A stretch of DNA of 64,000 nt from Haemaphysalis longicornis (Eukaryota; Arthropoda; Arachnida; Ixodida; Ixodidae), in the NCBI GenBank assembly GCA_013339765.2, contig CM023449.1, forward strand, positions 112,209,493 through 112,273,492, in the 5' to 3' direction. The translations under genes were made by a program, and so were the position numbers. Positions 11,567 through 23,077 of this stretch are shown piece by piece. Position 1 is the stretch's first letter; every line of letters begins with the position of its first letter. The notes beneath the pieces are model-generated. The model was not told the DNA's origin. It searched no databases and was given only the letters and a program-made list of their open reading frames with translations.

Positions 11567-11754
11567 CGGGTTCGATTCCCGGCTGCGGCGGCCGCTTTTC
11601 TGATGGAGGCGAAAAGCAAAAACGCCCGTGTGTTCGAGATTTCGGCGCACGTTAAAGATCCCCAGGTGGTCAAAATTAATCCGGAGCCCTCCACTACGGC
11701 GCGCCTCATCGCCTGCGTTGCGTCGGCGCGTTAAACCCTACAATCAATCAATCA
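11567..11754 (+). mobile_element. 5'-truncated Ruka-like SINE with 13-bp target-site duplication
   Basis: The copy starts inside the B box (GGGTTCGATTCCCGG) and runs through the body with GTTAAAGATCCCCAGGTGGT, CACTACGGCGCGCCTC and TTAAACCC to a (CAAT)n tail. It is flanked by perfect direct repeats ACAACCCTTAATT at 11554-11566 and 11755-11767. The duplication proves insertion of an already 5'-truncated molecule by target-primed reverse transcription. Confidence 0.9.
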
Positions 11755-11767
11755 ACAACCCTTAATT

Positions 11768-12468
11768 ACGGAAAGAATGCGTAAAGCTAAGCCAACTGAT
11801 CATTTCACAGTACAAAAAATCACTGGTGTCGCAAAAAGTTTCTCAGTTTTTCGCGGGGTATGTGCACGTACGGGCGTGGGTGGTGACTTTCGGCTACTGC
11901 TCAGGCTGCAGCCATCCAGACCGTTCACGCCAAAACCCGCGGTTCTACATCTCAGATAGGCCGAGTAACCGGGATCTTTTAGCAGTTGCTTAATTAAAGA
12001 TTAAAAGGAGTATTCGAAGCGAATCAGTAGATTGCGCTGGGTGCGTACAGGAAGTGGCAGGCTTGTACCCACGAGGGAACGGAATCTCGTACGCGCGAGG
12101 TTGGCTAGGCCACTGGTTACTGTTGCCGCACGGGGTAAGGCAGCTGTGTGCAGATTGCGTGGTACGTAACACTGTATGCAACACTCAGACACAACAGAAA
12201 ACCCGACAGTAACCCTCAGCCAATACACGTCTGCGTGCACGTGCTTTTGACGTATGTTAGAGTGACCCTGCAACACTTTTTTCAACGTTCTTTGATATCT
12301 TAAATGCTTGCTGAACATAGCCAACGAACATATCCAATACTTAGATTAAGGGGTTGCAAAGTACCTCAGGCAAAACTTCCTGCTCTATGCCCATCACATA
12401 ACTAAGAAACTTGGTCAAAACGTTTTGCTCTCTCTCCCAGGTCTTGGCGTTCTTCAACCGCTCGATTT
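11768..12468. other. Unrecognised region between SINEs
   Basis: Contains the second copy (11820-11930) of a short diverged duplication; otherwise nothing was recognised. Confidence 0.4.
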
Positions 12469-12484
12469 TCGTCATTACGGCAAT

Positions 12485-12739
12485 CCGCCGCAGTGGCTCA
12501 GTGGCTAAGGCGTTGCGCTGCTAGGCACGAGGTCGCGGGTTCGATTCCCGGCCGTGGTGGTCGCTTTTCTGATAGAGGCGAAAAGCAAAAATGCCCGTGC
12601 GTACCAGATTTCGGCGCACGTTAAAGATCCCCAGGTGGTCAAAATTAATCCGGAGCCCTCAACTACGGCGTGCCTCATTGCCTGCGTTTCGCCAGCGCGT
12701 TAAACCCTTGAATCAATCAAAATCAAATGAAATCATCAA
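12485..12739 (+). mobile_element. Full-length Ruka-like SINE with target-site duplication
   Basis: The head has a clear RNA polymerase III A box (GTGGCTCAGTGGCTAAGG) and B box (GGTTCGATTCC), followed by the family body and a tail of AATCAATCAAAATC. Flanking direct repeats TCGTCATTACGGCAAT (12469-12484) and TCGTCATTACAGCAAT (12740-12755) differ at one base. This is the best reference copy in the window. Confidence 0.9.
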
Positions 12740-12755
12740 TCGTCATTACAGCAAT

Positions 12756-13294
12756 GTGACGGCTATTGGAAGGCTTTTCTTCTGTTGCTGGAATGTACGC
12801 ATTCGATAGGTACTTTAAAAATAAAGCCAGAAAAGCAAAGCAGAAAAGGAAGGCGTATCTACTGCGATATGCCCATCCCGCAGTGCCGCTCCGTGCGTGC
12901 GAAAACTAGTATTTACCTTGATTCCAGACGCGAAGGAAAGAGTGAAAGCGTTTATCGGAAGAGTTGCAGAGTCCCCTTAACGTTTATTCCAGTGACGTCA
13001 CGCAACGTCATACTTAATTCACGTCAAGCTGTCAGCAAATCCCGAGAACCGTGTGTGTGTCCACAGGCCGCCTACGATAACACTGTAGATTGGTTCCTGG
13101 GTCACTTTAATTTCTACCGCATTTTTTTTATTTCCCACTTTGACCGTTTGCAATGCGATCGGGAAAATGCATATTGTATTAATTTTCTCTGCCTCAAATT
13201 TACCCTAAATAGACCTGACTCTCTAAAAAGGTAACAAAGCGCTCCCAAGATTATCTACAAATATTAGACACATATATGCCACTAATTTAAAGCT
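12756..13294. other. Unrecognised region
   Basis: An open frame at 12785-13234 plus shows no domain motif. The last part, towards 13290, may belong to the RT fragment that follows. Confidence 0.35.
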
Positions 13295-13545
13295 ACTTCA
13301 TCTGATAGAAGACAAGCAGTCGTCTCTCAAAATCTTGCGAACTTTAAAACCACAAACAATGGCGTGCCTCTGGGCTCAATACTTGGTACTCTGCTCTTTT
13401 TGATATACATCAGTGACCTGCATAATTCTGTTTCCGACTCCGAACTCTTCTTGTGCGCCGACGACACTACAATGTTAGCTACAGACAAATGCCTTAATTC
13501 CATGACTGCAAAGCTTACCTCTAACAATAAAGGGACGGACAACCG
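13295..13545 (+). mobile_element. LINE reverse transcriptase fragment (palm domain)
   Basis: About 80 residues read LSDRRQAV, then NGVPLGSILGTLLFLIYISD (motif B region) and LCADDTTML (catalytic box with ADD preserved). Text on both sides is unrelated or too degraded to follow. It is a dead fragment of a CR1/L2/Jockey-group element. Confidence 0.75.
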
Positions 13546-15949
13546 ATTTTTGTCGAGTACGTGTTCTCTATCCTAAATGAAAGGGCATCCCTTAAACGAT
13601 CTTATCGCGAAACGGTTTGGCTAATTGGCACCTGACAGCTCCCAGGGGGCGACACGGAGGATACGCGCTAAACTGGGTCAGTCCCCGCAAGCCAGTACGT
13701 TGCTTGCTGGGACGCAGCGTATAGTGCGGATGAAACATATCAGTCGCCTCTTTTGCGGTTAAGACGATGTACGAGATTGTACAGTGATTCGGCCTCACAG
13801 TGTAGGTAAATGAAAAAGGATTTATGCGGTTGAACTTGCGCATCGGAAGTCAAATAGAGGCCGTATCAGCGTGACGCCCAGAAGAAAAAAACGCTCGTAC
13901 ACGTTGCGTGAGGGCACAACTTTGTCAAAATCTGCATGTTTTACTCCAAAAGAAAACGCAACTTATATTTTTCAACTCGAAAAAAGAGGTTGTTTTGTAT
14001 GCAAATATATGAGACGTTGCGCGACATTTCCGCCCGGGGTATTCCACCCAGGTGAGTGCACCTGCACTTGCTACTGCGTAGCTACTAGCAGGACCACATG
14101 GGTATTACATATCAGTCTTTTATCCGAATGTCATGCTCCATACATGCAACAGTAGAAAATTCCCATTTGTTTGTGTATTGCGAAAGCGTTGACGTTAACA
14201 AGTGGAAGCTACGATCGAATACGAAGTCTCAAGGACTTTTCCAGTCCTCAAGAGTTTGTATTCAGTCCAATGCCGATTTTGAATCCATGACTTCGATTAT
14301 AATATCACAAAATTATAACAAGGGTGTATCAGGCTCGACGGGTTATCTGCCTTTAATATATTATCGTTCGCTTCTGCAGGAGCAATGTCAGACAGATAAT
14401 ATCCCCCTTTCCAGCCTCACTCGTGGGAAACGGATAACTTTCGGTCTATGTTGCAGTCTTCGCCAAGAAACGTTATGGGCTTCCGCTGGCCCAGCACGCC
14501 AGCGGTATAAAAACACGCCCCGAAAAATAGAAACGTTCACGAGGACGCTAGCACATGAACTTCCATTGGGCTAGGAGAGGGTAGAGAAGGGGTAAGCATG
14601 ACATTTATAGGCATACCGTAATAAATTACAGAATGTTCATATTCGGTGATTTTTTTTCTCTCTAGGCTAATAGGCCCGGCATGAGACGGCCGTTAGGAAA
14701 GAATGGTCGCGCTTTCATTAACGTTAACACATTTGCAGCAAAAATCACGGGAAACACTTTAGTTCCCTGAGGACACCCCTAACTGGTCCGGAGGGACCTG
14801 GTCACAACGGATGGGATAAAACGTCTCCTCACCCCCTCCTCTAACGCGAAAATTTCATCCGGTGTTTATATATTTCCAACTTTTAATGCTGGACGTCTTA
14901 TCTGTGTTTTATCTGTATCAGTGGCTTAGGGAACAATTTCATGCTTTCTTTTGCGAGAAGAAACAATGATTTTGTGCTACGCGATAGCTGACGAAGCATT
15001 CAGGAACGTCAATGCCTCATGTGAACGCTCATACCTGGTTATCCATGCCTAATGCGGCGATATAATCACATGAAATAATAGATGAAACAGAGTGGAACCA
15101 CTGAGTGATAAACTACGCTGTCATAACTTTGTTTAGGGGCCCTCGTTCTGAGCAAATTTAATGGCGCTTATGGGTTTTACTGCCTGCTAAGCAGCCTGAT
15201 GACAAGCCCGCAACAAGCTGCTCGTACGTGACAGGGGCATGTAATCCACTCGATTACTGCGGACTTTTCAAGATGCACTAACCACGGCTTCCTATCTGCA
15301 ATCTGCAAAAAAAGAGAGAAAAATCCGCAGGACAATGCCCACCCTTAAACACTATCTTCCCAGCTGTGCCAACCTACGGCTCCGCAGCAAGTCGACAGCA
15401 TTCTATCAGCGCCCAGTTTTATTTTGAGGCTTGCCCCTACGATATCACATTTCTGCATGACTTCGTTGCAGTATGTTGTATTACGCTCGCAAATAACGTT
15501 ATGACATACGTTTTTTCAAAGGGGGCGTTCACAGGCGCCGAAGGCGGTAGACGCGGCGGGACCTACCCAGAGGTGCGCGGGTCTGCCACGGCCGGCGCTG
15601 CGCTCGCCCGGCAAACTTCGCTGTCCGGGGCCTATAGCGCCCTAGAACTTTTTAAATCGACATTTTTAGGTCTACGAGCCATACGTGTCCCTCCCAAAAT
15701 AATTCTGGAAACCTTGACATCCAGTAGCGTGGCTAGAGTGCAATAGAGGACACTTCTAGACAACTCTAACGCGGCAACAACCTTTTGTTTATGTGCGAGA
15801 TGAAAAGCAGTGTTTAAAAAATTGTCACCACCTAAAAAAATTGTGAATTTTAGGCTTTCTGATTCCTTTACGTGTTGTTTAATCGCTAGAAGCAGCCAGC
15901 TGCATGTATTGATTGCCTAGTAGGACATACTATATTTTGCACGGTGGCG
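13546..15949. other. 2.4-kb region without recognised features
   Basis: Open frames such as 14098-14574 and 15366-15746 (plus) show no family motif and no supporting splice or promoter context. The GC-rich block at 15530-15640 looks like a fragment of a dispersed repeat but has no second copy here. Confidence 0.4.
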
Positions 15950-16022
15950 ATTTTGTTGAGATGTACGAGAGGTAGAATGCTGGCTTCATGTGTGGAGGTC
16001 GGCAGTTCGATTGTCCCCGGGC
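15950..16022 (+). repeat. tRNA-like remnant (SINE head or tRNA pseudogene)
   Basis: Contains GAGGTAGAATGCTGG like an A box, and CAGTTCGATTGTCCCCGG like a mutated B box with T-arm. No acceptor stem can be paired, so it is not a functional tRNA. Confidence 0.3.
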
Positions 16023-16246
16023 GCGTCCTTTTTTTCAAGCAGCCCTTGGTGTATTTTGAAACTGGAAAAAATATTTTCGCAGAAGAAACGCCCCTGACTC
16101 AGACAGAAGAATTAAACATCGTACATCACTAGCAGGAAGCTCCTTCACGTGGGCAAAAGGGACATTTAGGCCAGTTGGTTTGTAACCATGAGAAACCAAC
16201 AAAAAAGTTGGAATCAAAAAAATTTGGAATCTGCTCCTCGTTTTGT

Positions 16247-16790
16247 TTAGTCGTTATCAGGCGCGGTCCGCAAACGGTGCGTGATAGCGGGCAGCCAAGC
16301 GTGGGTCACTGCTGGGGATAATGCCACCCCAACTCGAAGCCTCCGCAGCAGCACCTCCTCCCAGCGAGCGAGCCCACTAGGGAGGTCAGTTCTACGCGGT
16401 GCAAGTAAAGCACGCGTGGCGCGGCGGAGGCTCTCCTTTTCCACCAGCAGTTCTTCTAGGGTGGACACTGGAAGAAGTGGTAGCGGCCGTGAAAGGTCTA
16501 TACGGCGACAGGCGCGATCCGCCGCTATGTGGGCAGGAAGCAGGACATGTCCTGGCGAACCCACAAAACACGCACAGGGCATGGGTATGTGTCCAGGATC
16601 GCGTGAATACGTGCCGACATGCTGGTGCTACACGCAACGCGACGTAGATCACGTATCGCTGTCGTTGAGTCCATGTAAAGTTCCAGTTTCATGCCTTAGG
16701 TAGATACTGTCGATGCAAGTGCTTGGAGACCATCCCGAATAGCAGTAAGTTCTGCCAACGGCTTGGTAGATCGTCCCGTGTCTTTCTGCT
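16247..16790 (-). mobile_element. I-like LINE RNase H and C-terminal fragment, antisense
   Basis: Minus-strand reading gives TKPLAELTAIRDGLQAL (RNase H helix with the catalytic glutamate), then LYMDSTTAIRDL (catalytic aspartate), RVLWVRQ, and after frame changes LARWEEVLLRRLRVGVAL followed by AVTHAW, the usual tail of tick I-like polyproteins. Several frame shifts and stops are needed. RNase H removes RNA from the RNA-DNA hybrid in I-clade elements. Confidence 0.65.
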
Positions 16791-17199
16791 GCTTGTCTCA
16801 TTCCCTGCGCTGTTTATCATGATTCATTTACTGAGGTCTGTTTACTTAACGCTGCCGTTGGTTCTGAGCCACCCTCAGGGCAATCCTGCGGCAGCCGCCG
16901 CGGTGGTCTTGAAAATTTTCAAAAGAATGTTTAAAAATGCATTTAAAATTTAAATATCTACAAATACTTGTGTTAAACGGCGTTCAATAAGTGAATAAAC
17001 GTTACAGAAGTTTCAGTAGCTGCAACGTTTCCAGGTCCCCGGACCAGGACGCGTAGTGTAGTAACACGTTTGTACACCACTCACCGCCACCTTTGAGATT
17101 TCGGAAAGTATTAGTCCCAAATTAGTTATTTCCGCCAATTTGTTTATAAATTGCTTGCTGTTACCACACTATATAAAAACGCTGACTTTAGTATGAACT
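16791..17199. other. Spacer, nothing recognised
   Basis: AT-rich sequence between two LINE fragments. Confidence 0.4.
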
Positions 17200-18190
17200 A
17201 GAAAACATAAATTCGACAAAAATTGGTTGTCTGTCGCTTTAACATTTTGTTGTGGCGTCGCCAAAACAGTTTCAATCTCAACGCATCTAGAACAATGTTC
17301 ATGATCTTCTATTCCAGGGAGCGGTACCATGCACATGAAACAATGGTAAGTATTAACAATCACACCATTCAAGCAGTCACCCATTGCATGTTTCGAGCAG
17401 TTGTTAGTGATAGTAATTTAAAATGTACTCAGCACAGTTCATATTTAAGGACAAAAGCGGCTCATGGCTTCGAAGTATTACTCAAAGTACACCATGTCTT
17501 CAGTGTACCTGCCTTATTTTCCCTTTACTCTGCTTTTATTCCGAGCCATTTTACGTCGACTTATCTGCATGGGGTAACACGTACCCCACTCAATTATTGC
17601 CGTTACATTTCCAAAATCAGGCCATTCGTATATTAACTTCTAGTCCACGCCGCGCTCATGCTTCTTCGCTGCTCGAAGTATGAGTACTTTAACTATCAAA
17701 GAATTATTGAAATATAACCTGGCAATTTCGTTGGCTAAGTAATAACATAACATGGGACCATAGAATGTTTTTACTAGGACAAGTCTTGTTAACTCAAAAT
17801 TCCATTAGGTTTGCCTCTAATGATAATTTGCTCTTCCCTATCGCACAGTCTAATTATGGAAAATAGACCTGCCAATTTGCCGTTCTCGTGTTTTGAAATT
17901 CCCTGCCAACTAACTCTCTTCGCCGTTGTATGTATTTAAAAACCACCTTCTTGCATTTTTTCTACAGTCATAACCACATTCGCACTTGTTATTGTCAATA
18001 TGCAACTGCCTGTCTTCTGTTACCTTAGACAATGTGTTAATTTTGTTGCTTTATTTGATCGACTGCCAATACTTCAAATACCATTGTCTATGCGATTACT
18101 TACAGGAGGTCCCCCTTCAGCCCATGGCTCTGCGACCCCGGTCTGTATTATCACTCATGTATACATTACCAGCGAACAAATAAACTCCTT
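17200..18190 (+). mobile_element. LINE 3' fragment: RT thumb and 3' UTR
   Basis: The frame from about 17223 contains LNASRTMFMIF, then, across small frameshifts, FKDKSGSWLRSITQ, GNTYPTQLLPL and IRILTSSPRRAHASSLLE, all thumb-domain motifs of CR1/L2-like RTs. A degraded FEIPCQLT-like terminal segment follows near 17890. The 3' end is near 18190 where GAACAAATAAACTCC occurs. The catalytic palm is absent. Confidence 0.7.
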
Positions 18191-21122
18191 TATGATTCTT
18201 GTTCTGACGTCTCTTATTGCACAGACCTTGATTGGATGGCATGCCTATAATATTTACCTAGAGCTGCGCTTCTCTTTATACCATACTCCACAGAGTAGCT
18301 CGACAGTGCAAACCCGCAGGCTTGTGGGACCTTTTTTTCGTCGTTTGTGTGTCACCGCTCCTCGCATTTCTGCTCTTCTTCCAAGAGAGAAAAGAATAAC
18401 GCAGTCGGGGAGAGCGGAGCATCCGCTACAGGCTCTGCATATCTGTCACCACCCGGCGGCTGCCCGCGGGGAGAAGGGCCCTTTTCCCCCAAGGAGCGCT
18501 TGTGGTACGTGCCTCTTCTCCTGTAGCCGTGAAGCACTTCGACCGTCGTCGCCTCTTCACCGCTTTCGTCCCGGGCACGTCCTCCGGGAGCGAGCGAGGA
18601 CGGAATCTCCCGGCCAGTCCCGCTGGAGCCCCTTCCCCTTACGAGTTTCCAAATCAGGTTACGCTGCCCGCGCCTTCCGGTTCAAAAGCACCACAACGGC
18701 GTCCCCTCGAGCCAACTCTCCCGATGAGGAGAGCTGTGGAAACATCGTCCGCACGTAGGCTTGGAGCTGAGCTGTCGTGCATGCCCGTAGCGCCGCAAGT
18801 AGCAGCGTAAGATTGAATCACGCGCTATATCCCACAGAAGGATACGTAGAGGCGTGTCGAAGAATGTGGCGGGAAGGAAAAGTACGTTGCAGGGGAGAAT
18901 TTTTCCTACTACGTTTCTTGCCTGCCTAAGTCGTTGATACATTTCTTCGGATTCTAAACTAAAATTTCTACGTTGCGTTTGTTCTTTTTATTGGTTTAAC
19001 TGAGATGTCAGTGAAGGAGAGGGATAAAGAAGTGCTTACCTTGCTAGATGCGAAATCTCCGAGACAAGAAAAGTTGCGGCACGCGCTCGGGGCTTGCGGA
19101 AGCTTTTTTTTCGCGCCACGAAACTACGTTAGTGAGCAGTAAAGCGTTTCCTGGAGGAGACGACCTTTCCACGGTGTCGCATCAACTCGCGCTCGCGTCG
19201 TGGAACGCTGGCTTGGCAGGAGTTGTTTTGCGTCCCCTAGGTTCGTTTCTTGCTTTGCGTTCAGTGTTTAACAGTTCGTCGGTGCAGACGAGCCAATTAG
19301 CGCGACTGGAACCCGGAAGATTCCTTTTTTTACCTAACTATACTAGGCGCTGGAGCTGGTTACAGCCTTCATTGTCAGCTGTGTTTTTTGTTAGTCCCTG
19401 CGCAAGCTCGCGATCTTCGCCTGACTTACGCAGGCGTGTAACTTGCTTCGCCTTATTTCTTTTTTGTGCACAGCTCGAGCCCCTAACAACCACAAAAGTT
19501 CCCTTCGGGCTTCTTCTAAACGCTCCGCTTCGAAGTAAGCCTTTTACTTAATTTCAACTTCGGGCGATAGTTTTAAAGTAGATTAAATGGCGGTGATTAC
19601 GCGTGAAATTCGCCTGGTTTTCGCTCGTTTACGACCGGTCGAAACTTGAGGAAAAGTTTGACTTAGTCAAAAAAAGTAATCAACATCAACATCAGAGAGC
19701 AGCTATATAGAGCCGTTTCTGGGCCGGAATGCATAAATTGACTCTACCAAGCTCCTTTAATGAAAAGTCAACAACAAGAAAAACGGCTTGCATTTCAATT
19801 TTTTAGTTGCAATTGAACGTGACAAATTTTGGGCATTTTTGGGACACTAGGACTCCGTGACTAATTGAGTTGTAGATTAAGGTGAGAAGAGTAAAGAGAA
19901 AACGCCTTCCTTCCAGAATGTCACTCCAGCGCTGCTTTTTATTCTTTTCTCGTGTCTCACTCGCGTCTTCTTGTTTTCTCACTGCACCAACTCCAAGATT
20001 GGACGAACAGCCGTTGAATTATTGCGAGCACAGCTCACAAGCTCTTATACCAGTTTCTTGTTTTTAATTTTGCCTACGGCGTACTGGCCAACGTAACTCA
20101 ATTGGTTCCGTGCTGAGGTAATTAGGCACATTCAGAAGCCGTCCGCGTCGGAATTAGGAAGTGCGCTTCATTAAAACGAACGAGACTCCGACTAGAGTCA
20201 ATATCGCAAATGAGAAACGGTGAGCCGGCTGGCAGGAACTGCCGAACTGCAGGAAGAGACCCATAGGGCGCGAGCGTCAAGGCAAATACGCCGCCAGCCC
20301 CATTTGAGATACCTCTATTTCCTGATATAACGAACAGGAGACAGTTGTCTAGCATGATCGTGTAGTCGTGGTAGCATATGAATTCTCGGTATAACTTCCC
20401 CGTGCTTTTCCAATAGTGGTCTTAAGCCAACGCATTTTGGTTTTAGTGCGGCCTACAGCGTAACCCCTATGTCATGCACTCCTCGCTGATGCATTGCGCG
20501 ATCATTTGCTTCGGCCTACAGGGATCACTCTTTATCCAAGACGAACTCAAGTAATCCCTTCAGGCCAGAGCACTGCAAAACGCCTGTCTTACGGCGCGAA
20601 TCGGGAACTTCCACCAAACTGCGGAAGCTACGCCACGGTGGCGTACCCAGAATGACAATCGTTGGCTGAGTAACATCGAAGCAGAATCCCGGGTTGATTT
20701 GAGGATCGGCAAGGAGAGACGTGTAAGGAGACACACCACAAGGGCCATCGCGTCTGGGTTTCTACTGACGGCACGGCCTTGCCTCATAGCTATTGGCTTT
20801 TTCATGTCCAACATATATGTACCATTGTGTCGAACTTGCGGTTCGTGAAGACAGTAATAGCAATGATTCCTCTTGGCTTCAACGTTTATAAGATTGCTCA
20901 TTGGGTAGTCAATTTTTTGTTCGTAGGGTGATGAATAATGAATAATTATGCAGTTTTCAGAAGCTTCGCCAATTTTTCTTGAGGTCTGGGGTGTTTTGAA
21001 ATAGAAAACGAAAATATAAAGCACACGTGATCTGTGGCGCTTTAAAGGTGACTTTAAAATGTCATGAGGCTTTCAATGCGGAAGGAAGCAATGTTTGAAT
21101 ACTTTTGTCAAGGTAATAGACA
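18191..21122. other. 2.9-kb region without recognised features
   Basis: Includes a GC-rich block (18400-18800) with overlapping open frames on both strands, and an open minus frame 21024-20560. None carries a motif I recognise. GC content and codon use do not separate one frame from the others. Confidence 0.4.
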
Positions 21123-21245
21123 AAGGAATATTTATGAGCCGCAAACATACGTAGCTCGAACTGCATAAGGCTGCCATTATTGTTATTCCTTATAATGGCA
21201 GCCTTATGCAGTCCGAGCTACGTATGTTTGCGGCTCATAAATATT

Positions 21246-21249
<4 letters not shown>
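21123..21249. repeat. Near-perfect 58-bp-arm hairpin
   Basis: Arms 21123-21180 and 21192-21249 are reverse complements with one mismatch (CTCGAACTGC against CTCGGACTGC). The loop is 11 bases. It sits directly left of the (TA)n run and the PLE palindrome. Confidence 0.95.

Positions 21250-21314
<65 letters not shown>
21250..21314. repeat. (TA)n microsatellite
   Basis: About 32 uninterrupted TA units between the hairpin and the PLE palindrome. Confidence 0.98.
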
Positions 21315-21317
<3 letters not shown>

Positions 21318-21342
21318 CAGTGAAGGGCTTGGCAGCTGAATA

Positions 21343-22893
21343 GTATATTAAATTAGAGTCACCACGAAAAACATAACAATATTTAATACGACGTTTCGGC
21401 TGGGAACCAGCCTTTTTCAAGTGAAGTACATAGGTCGAATACAGGATATATGTAGGCTCGCAAGGAGCGCTGTGAGCACGTGGACATATTATTTCAAAGG
21501 TGTGCATGAAGGAAGTACAGCAAGAAACAAGTGGAAAGAAACGTACTGCACGACTGGGCGCGCAGGTAATCCATCTCAGTATACAACGCGGCGAAAAGCA
21601 AAAGCGAGGCACTTAGGAAGCGTGTTTCCGTCAGCCACCGCCCACCCACGCACAGCAATATCAAGAAAAGTAAACAAATAAGGAAGGGGTACTGGGCATC
21701 TTACTCCAAAGGAGCCGAAACAACCTGCCGCATAAGGCGGAAGCGTATAATCGACAATTAGTCATCCAGACACTGGGGAACGCAAAATGGCAGAAGGCGA
21801 CGTTGAATTTCAAGAATGCAGGCGGGAGGATTAGCGAGGGGGCCGCGTCCTCAAAGGAAAGTACCGCCGCTTCGGGAGGAGACCAGATAATAGCCACAAA
21901 TGGCTTATCCGCGGCCCGCGTCCCGGGCACAAGGCGGACAATGACGAATCCTAGAAGGGCGCCGACGCGGACAGAGCTGTGCGTCAGCCACCCAAGAAGA
22001 GCGCAGGCTGTGCGAGGATTTTGAGAAATGACACACAAGGCAGCAAATAAACAAAGAAACAGCACACAGAAAAAAGCAGTTGAACGAGCCCCCGGCTAAT
22101 GACATGAAGTGGATAGATACAACAAATTGTCAGCTTACATTTGATACTTTTGCAAGTAACAAGGGTTTGCACATTATGAAAAAAGTAAAAGAAAGATGTG
22201 ACGCACGTACGAGAAGAAATCTCCAATAATCTAGGGAAAAAAAAAAGACACTTCGTAGCTAGTCATCAATAGCAGTATAAATTCGCACACAGCATTCTTT
22301 AAACAAACTGACCATCGAAAGAACACAAAGAATACACGTGTACAAATCGTAGAACATGGGGGAACCATAGCAGTGAACAAAAATAGCTTACAAAATGACA
22401 TTTCGGGCAAAAGAGCAATGAAGCATACGGAGAAAATAAGTTATTCACAACACTAGACCGAATAGTGCTTGGATAGTGTAATGATGGGATACAGCAAGAT
22501 TTCGTGCAGGAGAAGCATTAAAGCATACGGAAAAGTAACCTGCTGACAACGATGAACCATCCAACGGTTGAGAAGTGGTAACGTGCGATACGTGCCGCTA
22601 CAAGGGCTAGGTTTGAAGGCACGACAGCCTTCCCTGAGACTCATTGATACCTCTTGCGAGAGTGTTATATTTGTGGATCAGATAAAATTCGCACGCTTCC
22701 CTGTCGAAATGGGTTTTAAATCCTGATTGGAGCACTGTGGCCTTAAATTGATCGAACGGGTGTTTCAAAGAGTTGATATGTTTGGAAAGGGGGAGATAAG
22801 GTTTTGTTTTTGCATCGGATCTGTGAATATTGATGCGAGTTCTAAAAGAATTTTCAGTCTGTCCAATATATTGAGTCTGTATATTCAGTCTGT
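21343..22893 (-). mobile_element. PLE 3' portion, left arm of palindrome B
   Basis: On the minus strand the element reads from the GIY-YIG endonuclease remnant (22890-22610) through about 1.2 kb of 3' UTR to the terminus near 21343. It is the reverse complement of 22894-24350 over 21343-22793 with few differences. The extra 100 bp (22794-22893) at the centre is PLE coding sequence present only in this arm. The reverse transcriptase is entirely missing. Confidence 0.85.
22610..22890 (-). pseudogene. GIY-YIG endonuclease domain of a PLE (left arm)
   Basis: The minus frame reads QYIGQTENSFRTRINIHRSD, then LSKHINSLKHPFDQFKATV, then HFDREACEFYLIHKYNTLARG and the terminal GINESQGRLSCL. This matches the GIY-YIG nuclease of Penelope-like elements: the YIG strand, the R/H helix and the downstream glutamate-bearing EACEFYLI helix. 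It lacks the N-terminal GIY strand and all of RT, so the copy was truncated near its junction with the other arm. Confidence 0.8.
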
Positions 22894-22894
22894 C

Positions 22895-23077
22895 CCCCTT
22901 TCCAAACATATCAACTCTTTGAAACACCCGTTCGATCGATTTAAGGCCGCAGTGCTCCAATCAGGATTTAAAACCCATTTCGACAGGGAAGCCTGCGAAT
23001 CTTATCTGATCCACAAATAGAACACTCTCACAAGAGGTATCAATGAGTCTCAGGGAAGGCTGTCGTGCCTTCAAACC
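22895..23077 (+). pseudogene. GIY-YIG endonuclease C-terminal fragment of a PLE (right arm)
   Basis: Reads LSKHINSLKHPFDRFKAAV and HFDREACESYLIHK, then a TAG stop where the partner arm has a tyrosine codon, then the GINESQGRLSC-like end in a frame starting near 23040. The YIG strand is absent because the copy starts downstream of it. Confidence 0.75.

Noticed and set aside
12485..12739. Functional tRNA gene
   Set aside because: The tRNA-like head is fused to the SINE body and tail and flanked by a target-site duplication.
18000..18758. 252-codon open frame on the plus strand
   Set aside because: It begins in a LINE 3' UTR and runs into GC-rich unrelated sequence; no domain motif, and overlapping frames of similar length exist on both strands.
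20560..21024. 154-codon open frame on the minus strand
   Set aside because: No recognisable motif, no supporting start, splice or promoter context.
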